A stretch of 64,000 nucleotides of DNA from Ruminococcus gauvreauii. GTDB taxonomy: Bacteria > Bacillota > Clostridia > Lachnospirales > Lachnospiraceae. Below the pieces are notes generated by a model. The model was not told the origin of the DNA. It was given only the letters and a program-made list of their open reading frames with translations, and made no database searches. Shown here in pieces: positions 43,806 to 53,252 of this stretch. Each line of letters opens with the position of its first letter. Position 1 is the first letter of the stretch. Both the position numbers and the translations under genes were made by a program. The stretch is from contig NZ_CP102290.1 in NCBI RefSeq assembly GCF_025151995.1, positions 3,348,001-3,412,000 on the forward strand, written 5' to 3'.

Positions 43806-46409
43806 ATGATGTGGTACCAGAAAAAAGGAGATCAGGTGCTGAAGGAGCTGGGGGTATCAGACGAAGGGCTGACTGCCGCGAAGGCGTCAGAAGTTCTGAA
43901 AGAAAAGGGCGAGAATGTCCTTTTGGAAGGCAGGAAAAAAAGTGCCGTCCAGGTGTTTTTTGAACAGTTTAAAGACCTGCTGGTAGTGATCCTGATCGCA
44001 GCAGCAATCATCTCCATGTTTTCGGGAAATGTCGAAAGCACGATCGTCATAGTAGCGGTCATCATACTCAATGCCATCCTGGGAACAGTGCAGCATGAAA
44101 AAGCGCAGAAATCACTGGAAAGCCTGAAGTCACTGTCTTCGCCGAGTGCGAAAGTCATCCGGGACGGGCAGAAGATCGAGATTGATTCCAGGGAAGTCGT
44201 ACCCGGTGATCTTCTTCTGCTTGAAGCCGGAGATATGGTGGTGGCGGATGGGCGCATTCTGCACAATTATTCGCTGCAGGTTAACGAAAGTTCGCTGACC
44301 GGGGAATCAACCAATGTTGAGAAGTCGGAGGAGATCCTGAAAGGTGAGCTTCCCCTGGGTGACAGGGTTAATATGGTCTATTCAGGGAGTCTTGTCACGT
44401 ACGGACGTGCGGAGGCGGTTGTGACAGAAACCGGAATGCAGACCGAAATGGGGAAAATCGCCAGTCTCATGAACGCTACGCAGGAGAAAAAGACACCGCT
44501 GCAGGTGAGCCTTGACAATTTCAGCAGCAAACTTGCCATTGTCATCATGATTATCTGTGGAGTGGTATTTGCACTGAGCCTTTACCGGAGGATGCCCATC
44601 CTGGATTCCCTGATGTTCGCGGTAGCGCTCGCGGTAGCTGCGATTCCGGAGGCTTTAAGTTCTATCGTCACGATCGTACAGGCGATGGGAACACAGAAGA
44701 TGGCAAGGGAAAACGCAGTCATTAAAGAGCTGAAAGCGGTGGAAAGCCTGGGATGCGTGTCTGTCATCTGCTCAGACAAGACAGGTACCCTGACGCAGAA
44801 TAAGATGACTGTTCAGAAGATTTTTATCGACGGTCAGATTCTGAACCCGGAACAACTGGATCTGCACAATCAGCTGCACCGTTATATCCTGTACAATGCC
44901 ATCCTGACGAATGACTCCGCCATCGTTGACGGCAAGGGAATCGGGGATCCAACAGAGTTTGCACTGCTTGAGATGGCCAGAAAGACGAGTGTGGATGATG
45001 AGATCATGCGGGAGATGATGAAGCGAATGGAAGAGATCCCGTTTGATTCTGAGCGAAAGCTGATGAGTACCAAGTATGCGCTTCACGGAGTTCCGACTGT
45101 CCTGACGAAGGGGGCTGTCGACGTACTTCTGCCGAGGACAACACATATCAGAACGACGGACGGTATTTTCGAGATGACGGATGCCGACCGCAGCAGGATC
45201 ACAGAACAGAACATGGAATTCTCCTCACAGGGACTGCGTGTGCTGGCTTTCGGATACAAGGAGGTGGAAGAAGACCATGTGCTCAGCCTGGAATCAGAAA
45301 ACGGCTACACGTTCCTGGGTCTGATTGCCATGGTAGACCCTCCGAGAACAGAGTCCATCCGTGCAGTTGCAGATGCGAAACGTGCGGGGATCCGGACGGT
45401 CATGATAACCGGAGACCACAAAGTGACAGCGGCGGCCATTGCCAGACAAATTGGAATCTTTGAACAAGGTGACCTGGCCGTTACCGGAACGGAACTGGAT
45501 GCAATGACGGAAGAAGAGCTGGACCGTGATATTCAAAAAATATCGGTGTATGCCAGGGTATCCCCGGAGAATAAGATACGGATTGTGGATGCATGGCAGC
45601 GCAGAGGCAATATCGTTTCGATGACGGGAGACGGTGTGAACGATGCTCCCGCCCTGAAGAAGGCGGATATCGGTGTGGCTATGGGAATCACCGGTACTGA
45701 GGTCTCAAAAGACGCGGCATCTATGGTGCTGACGGACGATAATTTTGCGACGATCATCAAAGCAGTTGCAAACGGCAGAAATGTATACCGCAACATCAAA
45801 AATGCGATAAAATTTCTGCTCTCCGGGAATATGGCAGGCATTCTGTCTGTGCTGTACACATCCATTATGGGATTACCGGTACCGTTTGCACCGGTTCACC
45901 TGCTGTTCATTAACCTGCTGACGGATTCCATGCCGGCGATTGCAATCGGAATGGAGCCCGCGGAAAAAAATCTGCTGTCACAAAAGCCGAGGGATCCGAA
46001 GACTGGAATACTGACGAAAGACTTTATGCTGTCTCTTCTGGTTCAGGGCGGATTGATCGCGGTCTGTACAATGGCGGCTTTTACCGTAGGTTTAAGAGGC
46101 GGAGATGCCGCGGTAGCCAGTACAATGGCATTCTGTACACTGACGCTGGCCCGGCTGTTCCACGGTTTTAACTGCAGGAGTGACCAGTCGATATTTAAGA
46201 TCGGATTCAGGAGGAACTGGTACAGTCTCGGGGCATTCGCTGCAGGAGTTGCCCTGCTGAGCCTGGTTATGTTCGTGCCATTTCTGAAGAGAATATTCTC
46301 TGTTGCGACACTGACAGGACATCAGATTGGCATTGTATATCTGCTGGCGGTCGTTCCGACGGTATTGATTCAGCTTGTCAAGATTATAAAAGGTGCGGTG
46401 AACCTCTGA
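43806..46409 (+). CDS. P2-type cation ATPase, Ca2+/Mn2+ exporter-like
   Basis: An 867-residue P-type ATPase: N-terminal cation_ATPase_N domain, actuator motif SLTGES, transport helix with AIPEAL, phosphorylation motif CSDKTGTLT (Asp324), hinge GDGVNDAPALKKADIG, and C-terminal six-helix domain (VHLLFINLLTDSMPAIAIGMEP). The architecture is P2A/PMR1-like. Control by a Mn2+ riboswitch argues for manganese export, as for Lactococcus YoaB and pneumococcal MgtA; calcium transport is the alternative. ATG 43806 follows GGAGGAAAG, so the in-frame ATG at 43791 upstream of that site is rejected. Confidence 0.94.
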   Translation: MMWYQKKGDQVLKELGVSDEGLTAAKASEVLKEKGENVLLEGRKKSAVQVFFEQFKDLLVVILIAAAIISMFSGNVESTIVIVAVIILNAILGTVQHEKAQKSLESLKSLSSPSAKVIRDGQKIEIDSREVVPGDLLLLEAGDMVVADGRILHNYSLQVNESSLTGESTNVEKSEEILKGELPLGDRVNMVYSGSLVTYGRAEAVVTETGMQTEMGKIASLMNATQEKKTPLQVSLDNFSSKLAIVIMIICGVVFALSLYRRMPILDSLMFAVALAVAAIPEALSSIVTIVQAMGTQKMARENAVIKELKAVESLGCVSVICSDKTGTLTQNKMTVQKIFIDGQILNPEQLDLHNQLHRYILYNAILTNDSAIVDGKGIGDPTEFALLEMARKTSVDDEIMREMMKRMEEIPFDSERKLMSTKYALHGVPTVLTKGAVDVLLPRTTHIRTTDGIFEMTDADRSRITEQNMEFSSQGLRVLAFGYKEVEEDHVLSLESENGYTFLGLIAMVDPPRTESIRAVADAKRAGIRTVMITGDHKVTAAAIARQIGIFEQGDLAVTGTELDAMTEEELDRDIQKISVYARVSPENKIRIVDAWQRRGNIVSMTGDGVNDAPALKKADIGVAMGITGTEVSKDAASMVLTDDNFATIIKAVANGRNVYRNIKNAIKFLLSGNMAGILSVLYTSIMGLPVPFAPVHLLFINLLTDSMPAIAIGMEPAEKNLLSQKPRDPKTGILTKDFMLSLLVQGGLIAVCTMAAFTVGLRGGDAAVASTMAFCTLTLARLFHGFNCRSDQSIFKIGFRRNWYSLGAFAAGVALLSLVMFVPFLKRIFSVATLTGHQIGIVYLLAVVPTVLIQLVKIIKGAVNL

Positions 46410-46491
46410 TTTAAAATTCTGATGCGGATATGAAAAAAATCAGTTATAATCATGGTAGCGACACATGATAACAGATTCATTAGAAAGGACC

Positions 46492-47538
46492 ATGGCTATG
46501 AAACAGAGTGTTTTTGGAAAAACAACATCGGGGGAAACCGTCACCCGGTATGAAATCTGTAATAAGAATGGCATGACCATACAGCTCATCGACTACGGAG
46601 CGATACTGGTTTCTGTTCTGATTCCGGATGGTAACGGAAATATGAAAGATGTAGTACTCGGATATGACAGCGTAAAGGAATATGAGGAAAATCCACCTCA
46701 TTTCGGAGCGGTGATCGGACGCGGCGCAAACCGTATTGAGCACGGAATCTTTCGGCTGAATGGCACCGTGTATCAGCTGGGGAAAAATAACAACGGAAAT
46801 AATCTTCACAGCGGTCCGGATCTGTACGAACACCGTATGTGGCAGGTGACCGGGAGCGCCGGGCAGTATGTGACATTTACACTGCAGAGTCCGGCGATGG
46901 ATCAGGGGTTTCCGGGAAATCTGGAAATTTCCGTGACATATGAACTTACCGATGAGAATGAGGTGATTCTGCATTACACCGGCATTGCAGATGATGATAC
47001 GGTTGTCAATATGACAAACCATTCGTACTTTAACCTGAGCGGTCATGACGACCCATCCATTATGGACCATATGGTATGGATCAATGCAGAGCGTTTTACA
47101 CCGGTGAAGGATGAGAAAGCGATTCCAAACGGAATCATCCAGCCGGTAAAAGGAACGCCGATGGATTTTACGGAGACAAAAGAGATCGCGGCCAATATGG
47201 ACATAGAGTTTGAACAGCTGAAATTCACGGGCGGTTATGACCACAATTATGTGCTGAACCAATATGACAAAAAAGTCCGTCCCGCCGCAAAGGTGAGCAG
47301 CCCGAAGAGCGGGATATCCATGGAGGTCCTGACTGACACGCCGGGCATTCAGTTTTACATCGGCAACTTTATCAAAGGGCCTGCAGGCAAAGGTCAGATA
47401 CCGTATCATCCGAGGCAGGGGCTCTGTCTGGAGACTCAGTATTTTCCGAATTCGGTGAATGAGCCCGCGTTCGAAAGTCCGGTTTTGAAAAAGGGGCAGA
47501 ATTACGATTCGACGACAATTTACAGATTCAGATTCTAA
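46492..47538 (+). CDS. galM: Aldose 1-epimerase (galactose mutarotase)
   Basis: A 348-residue mutarotase of the galactose mutarotase superfamily that interconverts alpha and beta anomers. Hallmarks are GRGANRI, NMTNHSYFNLSGH with the catalytic His, GGYDHNYVL, and CLETQYFPNS with the catalytic Glu. ATG 46492 follows AAAGGA; ATG 46498 is possible. A TATAAT at 46445-46450 may be its -10, but no good -35 is visible. Confidence 0.93.
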   Translation: MAMKQSVFGKTTSGETVTRYEICNKNGMTIQLIDYGAILVSVLIPDGNGNMKDVVLGYDSVKEYEENPPHFGAVIGRGANRIEHGIFRLNGTVYQLGKNNNGNNLHSGPDLYEHRMWQVTGSAGQYVTFTLQSPAMDQGFPGNLEISVTYELTDENEVILHYTGIADDDTVVNMTNHSYFNLSGHDDPSIMDHMVWINAERFTPVKDEKAIPNGIIQPVKGTPMDFTETKEIAANMDIEFEQLKFTGGYDHNYVLNQYDKKVRPAAKVSSPKSGISMEVLTDTPGIQFYIGNFIKGPAGKGQIPYHPRQGLCLETQYFPNSVNEPAFESPVLKKGQNYDSTTIYRFRF

Positions 47539-47550
47539 TTCTCAACATAT

Positions 47551-47592
47551 AAAAAGGTACCGGCTGCCCGAAAAGACAGCCGGTACATTTTC
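47551..47592. terminator. Bidirectional terminator between galM and hydrolase gene
   Basis: GGTACCGGCTG pairs with CAGCCGGTAC(A), followed by ATTTTC on plus and by CCTTTTTAT on minus. Confidence 0.82.
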
Positions 47593-48124
47593 ATATGATT
47601 TCTATCTGGCACATCTTCATGGCATTTAATGCATTCTCATGACTTTCAGGCGTCACGCCGGCACAGCAGGAAGCGTCCACGAGGATGTGAGCCTCCGGCA
47701 GGAATGTTTTCACCAGCAGAGCGTTTGAGATCACGCAGATGTCGGTGCAAAGACCGACCAGTTCAATGTCCGTATAATCCTGATACTTTCCGCACGATAA
47801 GTCTGCGGCGAATGCGGAGGAGCCAAAGGTTATTTTCTCGTAGATGGTATGAGGATAGCCGGAGATGAGACTGGCGATACCGCTGTGCAGCTTCCAGCCC
47901 GGTGTGTCTTTGATACAATGCCTGACAGGGAGATTTCTGCCTTCCAGAGTATCCAGGTAATCATCGGCGTGCGTGTCCATCGTCAGAACGATGGCGGCAT
48001 TTTCTGCCTGGCAGCGTTCGATCTTTTTCTGAACGGCGGGTACGACCGCTTCTGCCTCGGAAGTTCCGAGAGAACCGTTGATAAAATCATTTTGCATATC
48101 GACAACGATCAGTAGTTTTTTCAT
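47591..48124 (-). CDS. Isochorismatase-like cysteine hydrolase (nicotinamidase-related)
   Basis: A 177-residue enzyme of the isochorismatase/PncA fold. The catalytic Asp is in VVDMQNDF (Asp9), a Lys follows in the VRHCIKDTPGW region and the nucleophile Cys is in LVGLCTDICV. MDTH near residue 50 resembles the metal site of nicotinamidases, so nicotinamide or a related amide is a likely substrate. The ATG at 48124 sits behind AAGGAG; a GTG at 48136 overlaps that site and is rejected. Confidence 0.87.
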   Translation of the reverse strand: MKKLLIVVDMQNDFINGSLGTSEAEAVVPAVQKKIERCQAENAAIVLTMDTHADDYLDTLEGRNLPVRHCIKDTPGWKLHSGIASLISGYPHTIYEKITFGSSAFAADLSCGKYQDYTDIELVGLCTDICVISNALLVKTFLPEAHILVDASCCAGVTPESHENALNAMKMCQIEII

Positions 48125-48136
48125 AGAATTCTTCAC

Positions 48137-48364
48137 TCCTTCTTGTTCTGATACTTCATTCTAACAGATAATCGTTTTAAAGAAAACTTAAGAAATTTCG
48201 GTATGATTTCTTAAGTGCGCCATATTATCCTGAAAGAGAAGAATAACACGATGATATTACAAAATTGTAAGATTAATGTCAGGTAAATCGATGGCTGGCA
48301 ATACAGAGAGATGTTAGACTTTAGATATCACACGAAGAGAAAGATACGGACAGGAGGGAATCCG
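48137..48364. other. Intergenic region between divergent hydrolase and glycosyltransferase genes
   Basis: The region is AT-rich. TTACAA-AA-TTGTAA at 48257-48270 is a 6-6 inverted repeat that could be an operator. TTAGAAT on the minus strand near 48164 may be a -10 for the hydrolase. No gene was found here. Confidence 0.35.
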
Positions 48365-49594
48365 ATGAAGATACTGATTACGACAGACTGGTATGCACCG
48401 GCAGTGAACGGAGTTGTGACTTCCGTTTTAAATCTGAAGAAGGAGATGGAAGAGAGAGGGCATGAGGTACGGGTACTGACGCTGGCAGAAGACGGAAAGC
48501 AGCGCAGGGACGGCAGCGTATATTATCTGAGATCATTTGGGATTGGAAAGATATATCCTGATGCGAGAGCATCCATATCATCGAGGAATTCGTATTTAAA
48601 GGAACTGATTCAGTGGAAACCGGATATCATTCATTCACAGTGTGAGTTCACGACATTTTTATGCGCCCTGAAGATTTCCAGAAACTGCAGGTGCCCGATT
48701 GTTCACACCTATCATACGGTGTATGAAGATTACACGCATTATTTTTCACCGTCAGTGACGGTGGGCAGAAAGGTAGTTTCCGTATGGAGCAGGCGGCTGC
48801 TATCGAAGGTGGACGCGGTAGTGGCGCCGACCGAAAAAGTGCGCAGCCTGTTGAAGACGTATGGAGTGGAAGCGCCGGTCTCGGTTGTTCCGACGGGGAT
48901 TGACATCAGGAAATATCAGGCGGTGCCGGATGAAACGCGGCGGGAACAGCTGAAAAAACAGCTTGGGATACCCAAAGAGAACAAGGTGATCGTGAGTGTC
49001 GGACGGCTTGCACGTGAAAAAAACATTACGGAAATCCTGCAGTACATCAAACACACAGGCCGCAGTGATGTGACGTATCTTATCGTGGGCGACGGACCCT
49101 GCCGCGCGGAACTGGAGCAGGAGTCGGCACGCCTCGGGTTGCAGGGGCAGGTGGTATTCGCTGGTATGGTGAAACCTCAGGAGGTGGGCGATTATTACCG
49201 GCTGGGCGACGTTTTTGTCAGTGCCTCCAACAGTGAGACACAGGGTCTTACGTATATTGAGGCGCTTGCCAATGCACTTCCCGCACTCTGCAGAAAAGAT
49301 GAATGCCTGGCGCAGGTGATAGAAAATGGCTGCAATGGGTATCAGTATCAGAATTATGAAGAATTTCAGAAATATCTTGGGCGTCTTCTGGATGATGACG
49401 AGTATCGAAAAGAAATGGCTTTCTGTGCGGCGGAGTCCGCCAGGCGTTATTCGGCAGAAAACTTTGGTGAGAGCATGGAACGGATTTACAGGAGTATCGC
49501 AGGACGGCCGGCAGCAGGGCTGGGCGGGGAATTATACCGTGTGGCGATGTGCAGAGCTTTGAGAGGAGGAGGAAGATGTACAAAATCAATATGA
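48365..49594 (+). CDS. GT4-family glycosyltransferase 1, diacylglycerol glucosyltransferase-like
   Basis: A 409-residue GT-B enzyme. The N-terminal acceptor domain begins KILITTDWYAPAVNGVVTSVLNL, the acceptor loop is HTYHTVYEDYTHYF, and the C-terminal donor domain has VGRLAREKN and the SNSETQGLTYIEALA glutamate motif of GT4. The pattern resembles the first enzyme of mono/diglucosyl-diacylglycerol synthesis. ATG 48365 follows AGGAGG; the longer in-frame start at 48311 is rejected. It overlaps the second glycosyltransferase gene by 19 bases. Confidence 0.88.
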   Translation: MKILITTDWYAPAVNGVVTSVLNLKKEMEERGHEVRVLTLAEDGKQRRDGSVYYLRSFGIGKIYPDARASISSRNSYLKELIQWKPDIIHSQCEFTTFLCALKISRNCRCPIVHTYHTVYEDYTHYFSPSVTVGRKVVSVWSRRLLSKVDAVVAPTEKVRSLLKTYGVEAPVSVVPTGIDIRKYQAVPDETRREQLKKQLGIPKENKVIVSVGRLAREKNITEILQYIKHTGRSDVTYLIVGDGPCRAELEQESARLGLQGQVVFAGMVKPQEVGDYYRLGDVFVSASNSETQGLTYIEALANALPALCRKDECLAQVIENGCNGYQYQNYEEFQKYLGRLLDDDEYRKEMAFCAAESARRYSAENFGESMERIYRSIAGRPAAGLGGELYRVAMCRALRGGGRCTKSI

Positions 49595-50625
49595 TGTCAA
49601 AGGCGGATGCGGCAAAAGGACACGGCGTACTGTCCGCACACGATGAACAGGTAGCTCTGGTAAGGGATATGCTGGGAGACAGCTTTGAGGTTATGGAAAA
49701 TGCGAGAGGGACAAGCGATATTACGCATTATCATTCTATCAATCCGGAATTTCTGGCGGGAGTTCCCTTTCATAAGAAGAAAGGGACAACCGTGGGATAC
49801 GTTCATTTTCTTCCTGAGACCGTGGAAAACAGTATCCGCCTTCCGGGACTTGCCAGAAAACTGTTCTATTGGTATATGATCGCGTTTTATAAGCGGATGG
49901 ACCACCTGGTGACGGTCAACCCGTATTTTATCGATGCACTGCAAAAGTATGGCGTGCCGAGGGAAAAGATTACTTATATACCGAATGTAGTGTCGGAGGA
50001 GAGATTTTGTCCGCTGCCGATGCAGCGGCGAAGAAAGGTGCGTAAAGAATATGGACTGGAGGAAGAAAAGTTCACGGTCTTGAGTGTTGGACAGCTCCAG
50101 AAACGAAAAGGCGTCATGGACTTCATCCGCATTGCGCAGAGTATGCCGGAAATCCAGTTTGTCTGGGCAGGAGGCTTTTCATTCGGAAAAATTTCAGACG
50201 GGTATGATGAGATCAGGCAGGCGTTGAAAGATTTGCCTGATAACGTCCGTTTTCTCGGTATGGTGGAGAGGGAGCGCATGAACGATATTTACAATATGGC
50301 AGACGTTATGTTCCTGGCTTCCTATGAGGAACTGTTTCCGATGACGATTCTGGAGGCTATGAACTGCGGTCTTCCGATCGTGGTGAGAGATCTGGAAATT
50401 TATCAGCCGATTCTGTTTGATTATGTGTTAAAAGGAAATACTGACAGAGAGTTTAAAATTTTGTTAAAACGTCTGAGCATGGAGACGGGCTTTTACATGG
50501 AGGCTGCTCACCAGTCGTTTGCCGGGCACAAATTCTACAGCAGAGAGCATGTGGCACAGTTGTGGAGGCAGTATTATCTGAGCCTTGTTGCCGGGAAGAC
50601 GGAGAAAAAAGCGGCGGAAAACTGA
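49576..50625 (+). CDS. GT4-family glycosyltransferase 2, processive glycolipid type
   Basis: A 349-residue GT-B protein starting inside the previous gene behind GAGGAGGAGG. The opening KINMMSKADAAKGHGVLSAHDEQV and the donor-site motif SYEELFPMTILEAMNCGLPIV resemble enzymes that add a second sugar to glucosyl-diacylglycerol. Together the pair would make a diglucosyl lipid, the usual membrane lipid and teichoic-acid anchor in Firmicutes. The lipid role is inferred from pattern and pairing. Confidence 0.85.
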   Translation: MYKINMMSKADAAKGHGVLSAHDEQVALVRDMLGDSFEVMENARGTSDITHYHSINPEFLAGVPFHKKKGTTVGYVHFLPETVENSIRLPGLARKLFYWYMIAFYKRMDHLVTVNPYFIDALQKYGVPREKITYIPNVVSEERFCPLPMQRRRKVRKEYGLEEEKFTVLSVGQLQKRKGVMDFIRIAQSMPEIQFVWAGGFSFGKISDGYDEIRQALKDLPDNVRFLGMVERERMNDIYNMADVMFLASYEELFPMTILEAMNCGLPIVVRDLEIYQPILFDYVLKGNTDREFKILLKRLSMETGFYMEAAHQSFAGHKFYSREHVAQLWRQYYLSLVAGKTEKKAAEN

Positions 50626-50646
50626 AGGCGGACGAGGAGGAAAACG

Positions 50647-51246
50647 ATGGAAAAAAAATATACGGCATTCTGCATGAACACAGTTACGGTCCTGGGACTG
50701 GCCGGGACCGCTGCATTTATCATATACGGCATGAACAGGCAGATTTTCACATCCAGGGAGTCACTGCAGATGTTTCTGGATGGATTTGGAATCTTTGCGC
50801 CGGTGATATTTACGGCAATACAGATCGTTCAGGTGGTAGTGCCGATTCTTCCGGGAGCGATCGGATGCCTGGGAGGTGTACTCATTTTTGGTCCTTTCTG
50901 GGGTTTTGTCTATAATTATACGGGGATCTGCATCGGCTCCATCATTGTCTTCCTGCTGTCGAAACGATATGGGAAACCGATAGTCATGACGGTCTTTAAA
51001 GAAAAAACGTATGATAAATACATCGGGTGGCTTGAAAAAGGAAAGAAGTTCGATAAGGCATTTGCGGCAGCTATCTTCTTCCCGGTGGCCCCGGATGATC
51101 TGCTCTGTTATCTGGCGGGGCTGACAGAGATGAGACTTGGCAAATTTGTCCTCATCATACTTTTGGGAAAGCCGCTCTCCATCTTTTTATACAGCCTTGG
51201 ACTGACTGGAATCATGCAGGGGATATCGATGCTCTGCGCCGCATAA
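50647..51246 (+). CDS. TVP38/TMEM64 (DedA-like, VTT domain) membrane protein
   Basis: A 199-residue membrane protein with the VTT-domain pattern: helix, VVPILPGAIGCLGGVLIFGPFWGF re-entrant segment, KRYGKPIV, then FPVAPDDLLCYLAGLTEM. DedA/TVP38 proteins are implicated in lipid-carrier or phospholipid flipping. Its place 21 bases behind two glycolipid-type glycosyltransferases fits a role in moving that lipid, by inference. GAGGAGG precedes the ATG. Confidence 0.87.
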   Translation: MEKKYTAFCMNTVTVLGLAGTAAFIIYGMNRQIFTSRESLQMFLDGFGIFAPVIFTAIQIVQVVVPILPGAIGCLGGVLIFGPFWGFVYNYTGICIGSIIVFLLSKRYGKPIVMTVFKEKTYDKYIGWLEKGKKFDKAFAAAIFFPVAPDDLLCYLAGLTEMRLGKFVLIILLGKPLSIFLYSLGLTGIMQGISMLCAA

Positions 51247-51249
51247 TGC

Positions 51250-52092
51250 TCAGTGCGCCTGACGGTATTCGCTGGGAGACACTCCGAGTTTCTTGCGAAA
51301 ATAATAGGAAAAATAAGCGTCATTTTGAAACCCGGTACTGACTGCTATCTGGCGGATCGTGAGACCGGTGTCCGACAACAGGATCTTAGCTGCATTCATG
51401 CGGGTGTTCAGGATGTATTCTTTGGGGGAGATTCCGGTCTCCTCCTTGAATTTTGTGGAAAAATAACTGGGATTCAGGCAGGCGATGTCGGCCAGCCCGG
51501 TCAGTGTCAGGGGTTCCTGATAGTGGATCTGAATATAATTCATGATTTCACTGATAATGGACTCCCTGGCATTTTTTTTCATTTTCGTCCGCATCAGGAT
51601 ATCGGACAGTATCATGTGAATATAGCTGGAGGTCAGTTCCTCGCACAGGGGAGCCTGATCCCGAAAACCACTCAGAATCTCTCGAAGCAGGTCATAGGTA
51701 CGTGTCAGATTAATGGGGACATAGACATGCCCGTATCGGCAGATTTCTGTCACCAGTTCGTCGGAGGAGCAGCCGTCAAATCCGATCCAGTACATTTCCG
51801 TAAGTTCATTGGATGCATAGATATGGTATTTCCGAGTGTCGACAACTGCAATTTCATTTTCCGTGATCGTGTAGTCTTTGGAGCCGACGATCAGGGACAG
51901 GCTGCCTTTTACAACGTAGAGTATGAGAAAACGAATCTCTGTCGGGGCGCTGCGCGAAATGAGATAGTGCCTGTTTAAAAAATAATGCCCGCATCTGTCC
52001 AGGAAAAAGAGATTTTTTCTGGCAAATGCTGATGGAAAATTAATATAAAGATCCGATGGGTCCAGGATTCCGGCTTCTCCGATAGGTTTCAT
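51250..52092 (-). CDS. AraC-family transcriptional regulator
   Basis: A 280-residue regulator: N-terminal cupin-like sensing domain (LYVVKGSLSLIVGSKDYTITENEIAVVDTRKYHIYA, about 45-110) and C-terminal AraC double HTH (LADIACLNPSYFSTKFKEETGISPKEYI and IRQIAVSTGFQNDAYFSYYFRKKLGVSPSEYR). GGAGG precedes its ATG. It follows the GntR/LacI-type gene by only 15 bases and is probably co-transcribed, so both may control the divergent polyol operon. Confidence 0.9.
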   Translation of the reverse strand: MKPIGEAGILDPSDLYINFPSAFARKNLFFLDRCGHYFLNRHYLISRSAPTEIRFLILYVVKGSLSLIVGSKDYTITENEIAVVDTRKYHIYASNELTEMYWIGFDGCSSDELVTEICRYGHVYVPINLTRTYDLLREILSGFRDQAPLCEELTSSYIHMILSDILMRTKMKKNARESIISEIMNYIQIHYQEPLTLTGLADIACLNPSYFSTKFKEETGISPKEYILNTRMNAAKILLSDTGLTIRQIAVSTGFQNDAYFSYYFRKKLGVSPSEYRQAH

Positions 52093-52107
52093 GGTATCGC
52101 CTCCAGT

Positions 52108-53181
52108 TTAAGTATGGTCTTTTACGGTATCGCGTTCCACCAGTTTTGGGGTAAACGTATAATTCGCGTCAAATGTAGGATCATGTATCAATTTCACAAG
52201 ATTTTCTGCCGTTTTCAGCCCGATATCCACGCTCGGATGCACGACGGTGGTAAGCCCCATCCCCTGCCTCGCCAGCGGGGAGTCATCGTATCCGACAACC
52301 GATAAGTCATCCGGAACCCGGATGCCGTGATCTGTCAGAAAGGCCAGCAGTGCTGAAGCCATAAGGTCGTTATAGCAGTAGACGGCCGAGTGGTTTTCCA
52401 GGCATGCCAGGACCCTCTCCTCCTGAACATCAAGAAACATGGAAGGAGAAGTTTCGTTGGTATACCAGAGTACATCGGTCTCCCGGGGAATAATCTGATA
52501 TTCCTGCAGTGCACGCAGATAACCCTGATAACGGTAAATTCCCTGAAGATCATCGAGTTTTCCTATATGCATAATATCACGGTGTCCGTGTTCAAGCAAA
52601 TGTTTTGTGGCAAGATACCCGCCCTCCCTGTCGTCCAATGCGATGCGCGGCAGACTGATGTCGCTGTAATTACAGTCGATCAATACGATAGGAAAGGTCT
52701 CCTTCAGCTGCCGGTATAATTCCGGCTGGATCCTCGGCAGAGTCGATCTGCTGGGCTCCAGGATGATTCCCGCAAAGTCCTTGTCCAGCAGTGAAGAGAG
52801 AACATAATGTTCAGTCTCCGCACTGTTGTTAGTGCCCAGGAGGTTCATAAGGAATCCGGACCTGGCGAGAGCATCATAGATAGCGCTGATTTTCTGAGGA
52901 AAGATATAGGAATCCAGGTACGTTGTGATGACTGCGATATTCTGTGAGGAGACGGGAGCTGCACGGAGCTTCGGCGGATGTGCCACATAAGTCCCGCTTC
53001 CCTGGATCGTTGTCAGTATACCCCTGGAAACCAGATGTTCTATGGCCTTCCGCACAGTCTGGCGGCTGACATGAAGCGTCTGCGAGAGCTGAAGCTCCGG
53101 GGGAATATTATCTCCTTGTTTTAAATTGTTTTCGGCAATATTGGATAAGATCCATTCCGATACCTGTAAATATTTTGCCAT
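52108..53181 (-). CDS. GntR/LacI chimeric regulator (AraR-like)
   Basis: A 357-residue repressor. The N-terminal GntR winged helix (residues 1-70; GDNIPPELQLSQTLHVSRQTVRKAIEHLVSRGILTTIQGSGTYV) is fused to a LacI/GalR-type periplasmic-binding-like sensor (about 80-350; IALDDREGGYLATKHLLEHGHRDIMHIG, VPDDLSVVGYDDSPLA). This is the AraR architecture, which binds a sugar and releases DNA. The ATG at 53181 is preferred over an adjacent GTG. It is divergent from the polyol operon, its likely target. Confidence 0.92.
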   Translation of the reverse strand: MAKYLQVSEWILSNIAENNLKQGDNIPPELQLSQTLHVSRQTVRKAIEHLVSRGILTTIQGSGTYVAHPPKLRAAPVSSQNIAVITTYLDSYIFPQKISAIYDALARSGFLMNLLGTNNSAETEHYVLSSLLDKDFAGIILEPSRSTLPRIQPELYRQLKETFPIVLIDCNYSDISLPRIALDDREGGYLATKHLLEHGHRDIMHIGKLDDLQGIYRYQGYLRALQEYQIIPRETDVLWYTNETSPSMFLDVQEERVLACLENHSAVYCYNDLMASALLAFLTDHGIRVPDDLSVVGYDDSPLARQGMGLTTVVHPSVDIGLKTAENLVKLIHDPTFDANYTFTPKLVERDTVKDHT

Positions 53182-53223
53182 CACACACCTCTGTTCTTAT
53201 TTATATACGTTTGTTTTCACCTT

Positions 53224-53252
53224 ATTATACAATTGGTATGTAAAAAAATCAA
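53224..53252 (-). promoter_or_regulatory. Promoter of GntR/LacI regulator
   Basis: On the minus strand TTGATT (53252-53247), 17 bases, TATAAT (53229-53224). The near-palindrome ATACAATTGGTAT overlaps the -10, a candidate autoregulatory operator. Confidence 0.6.
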
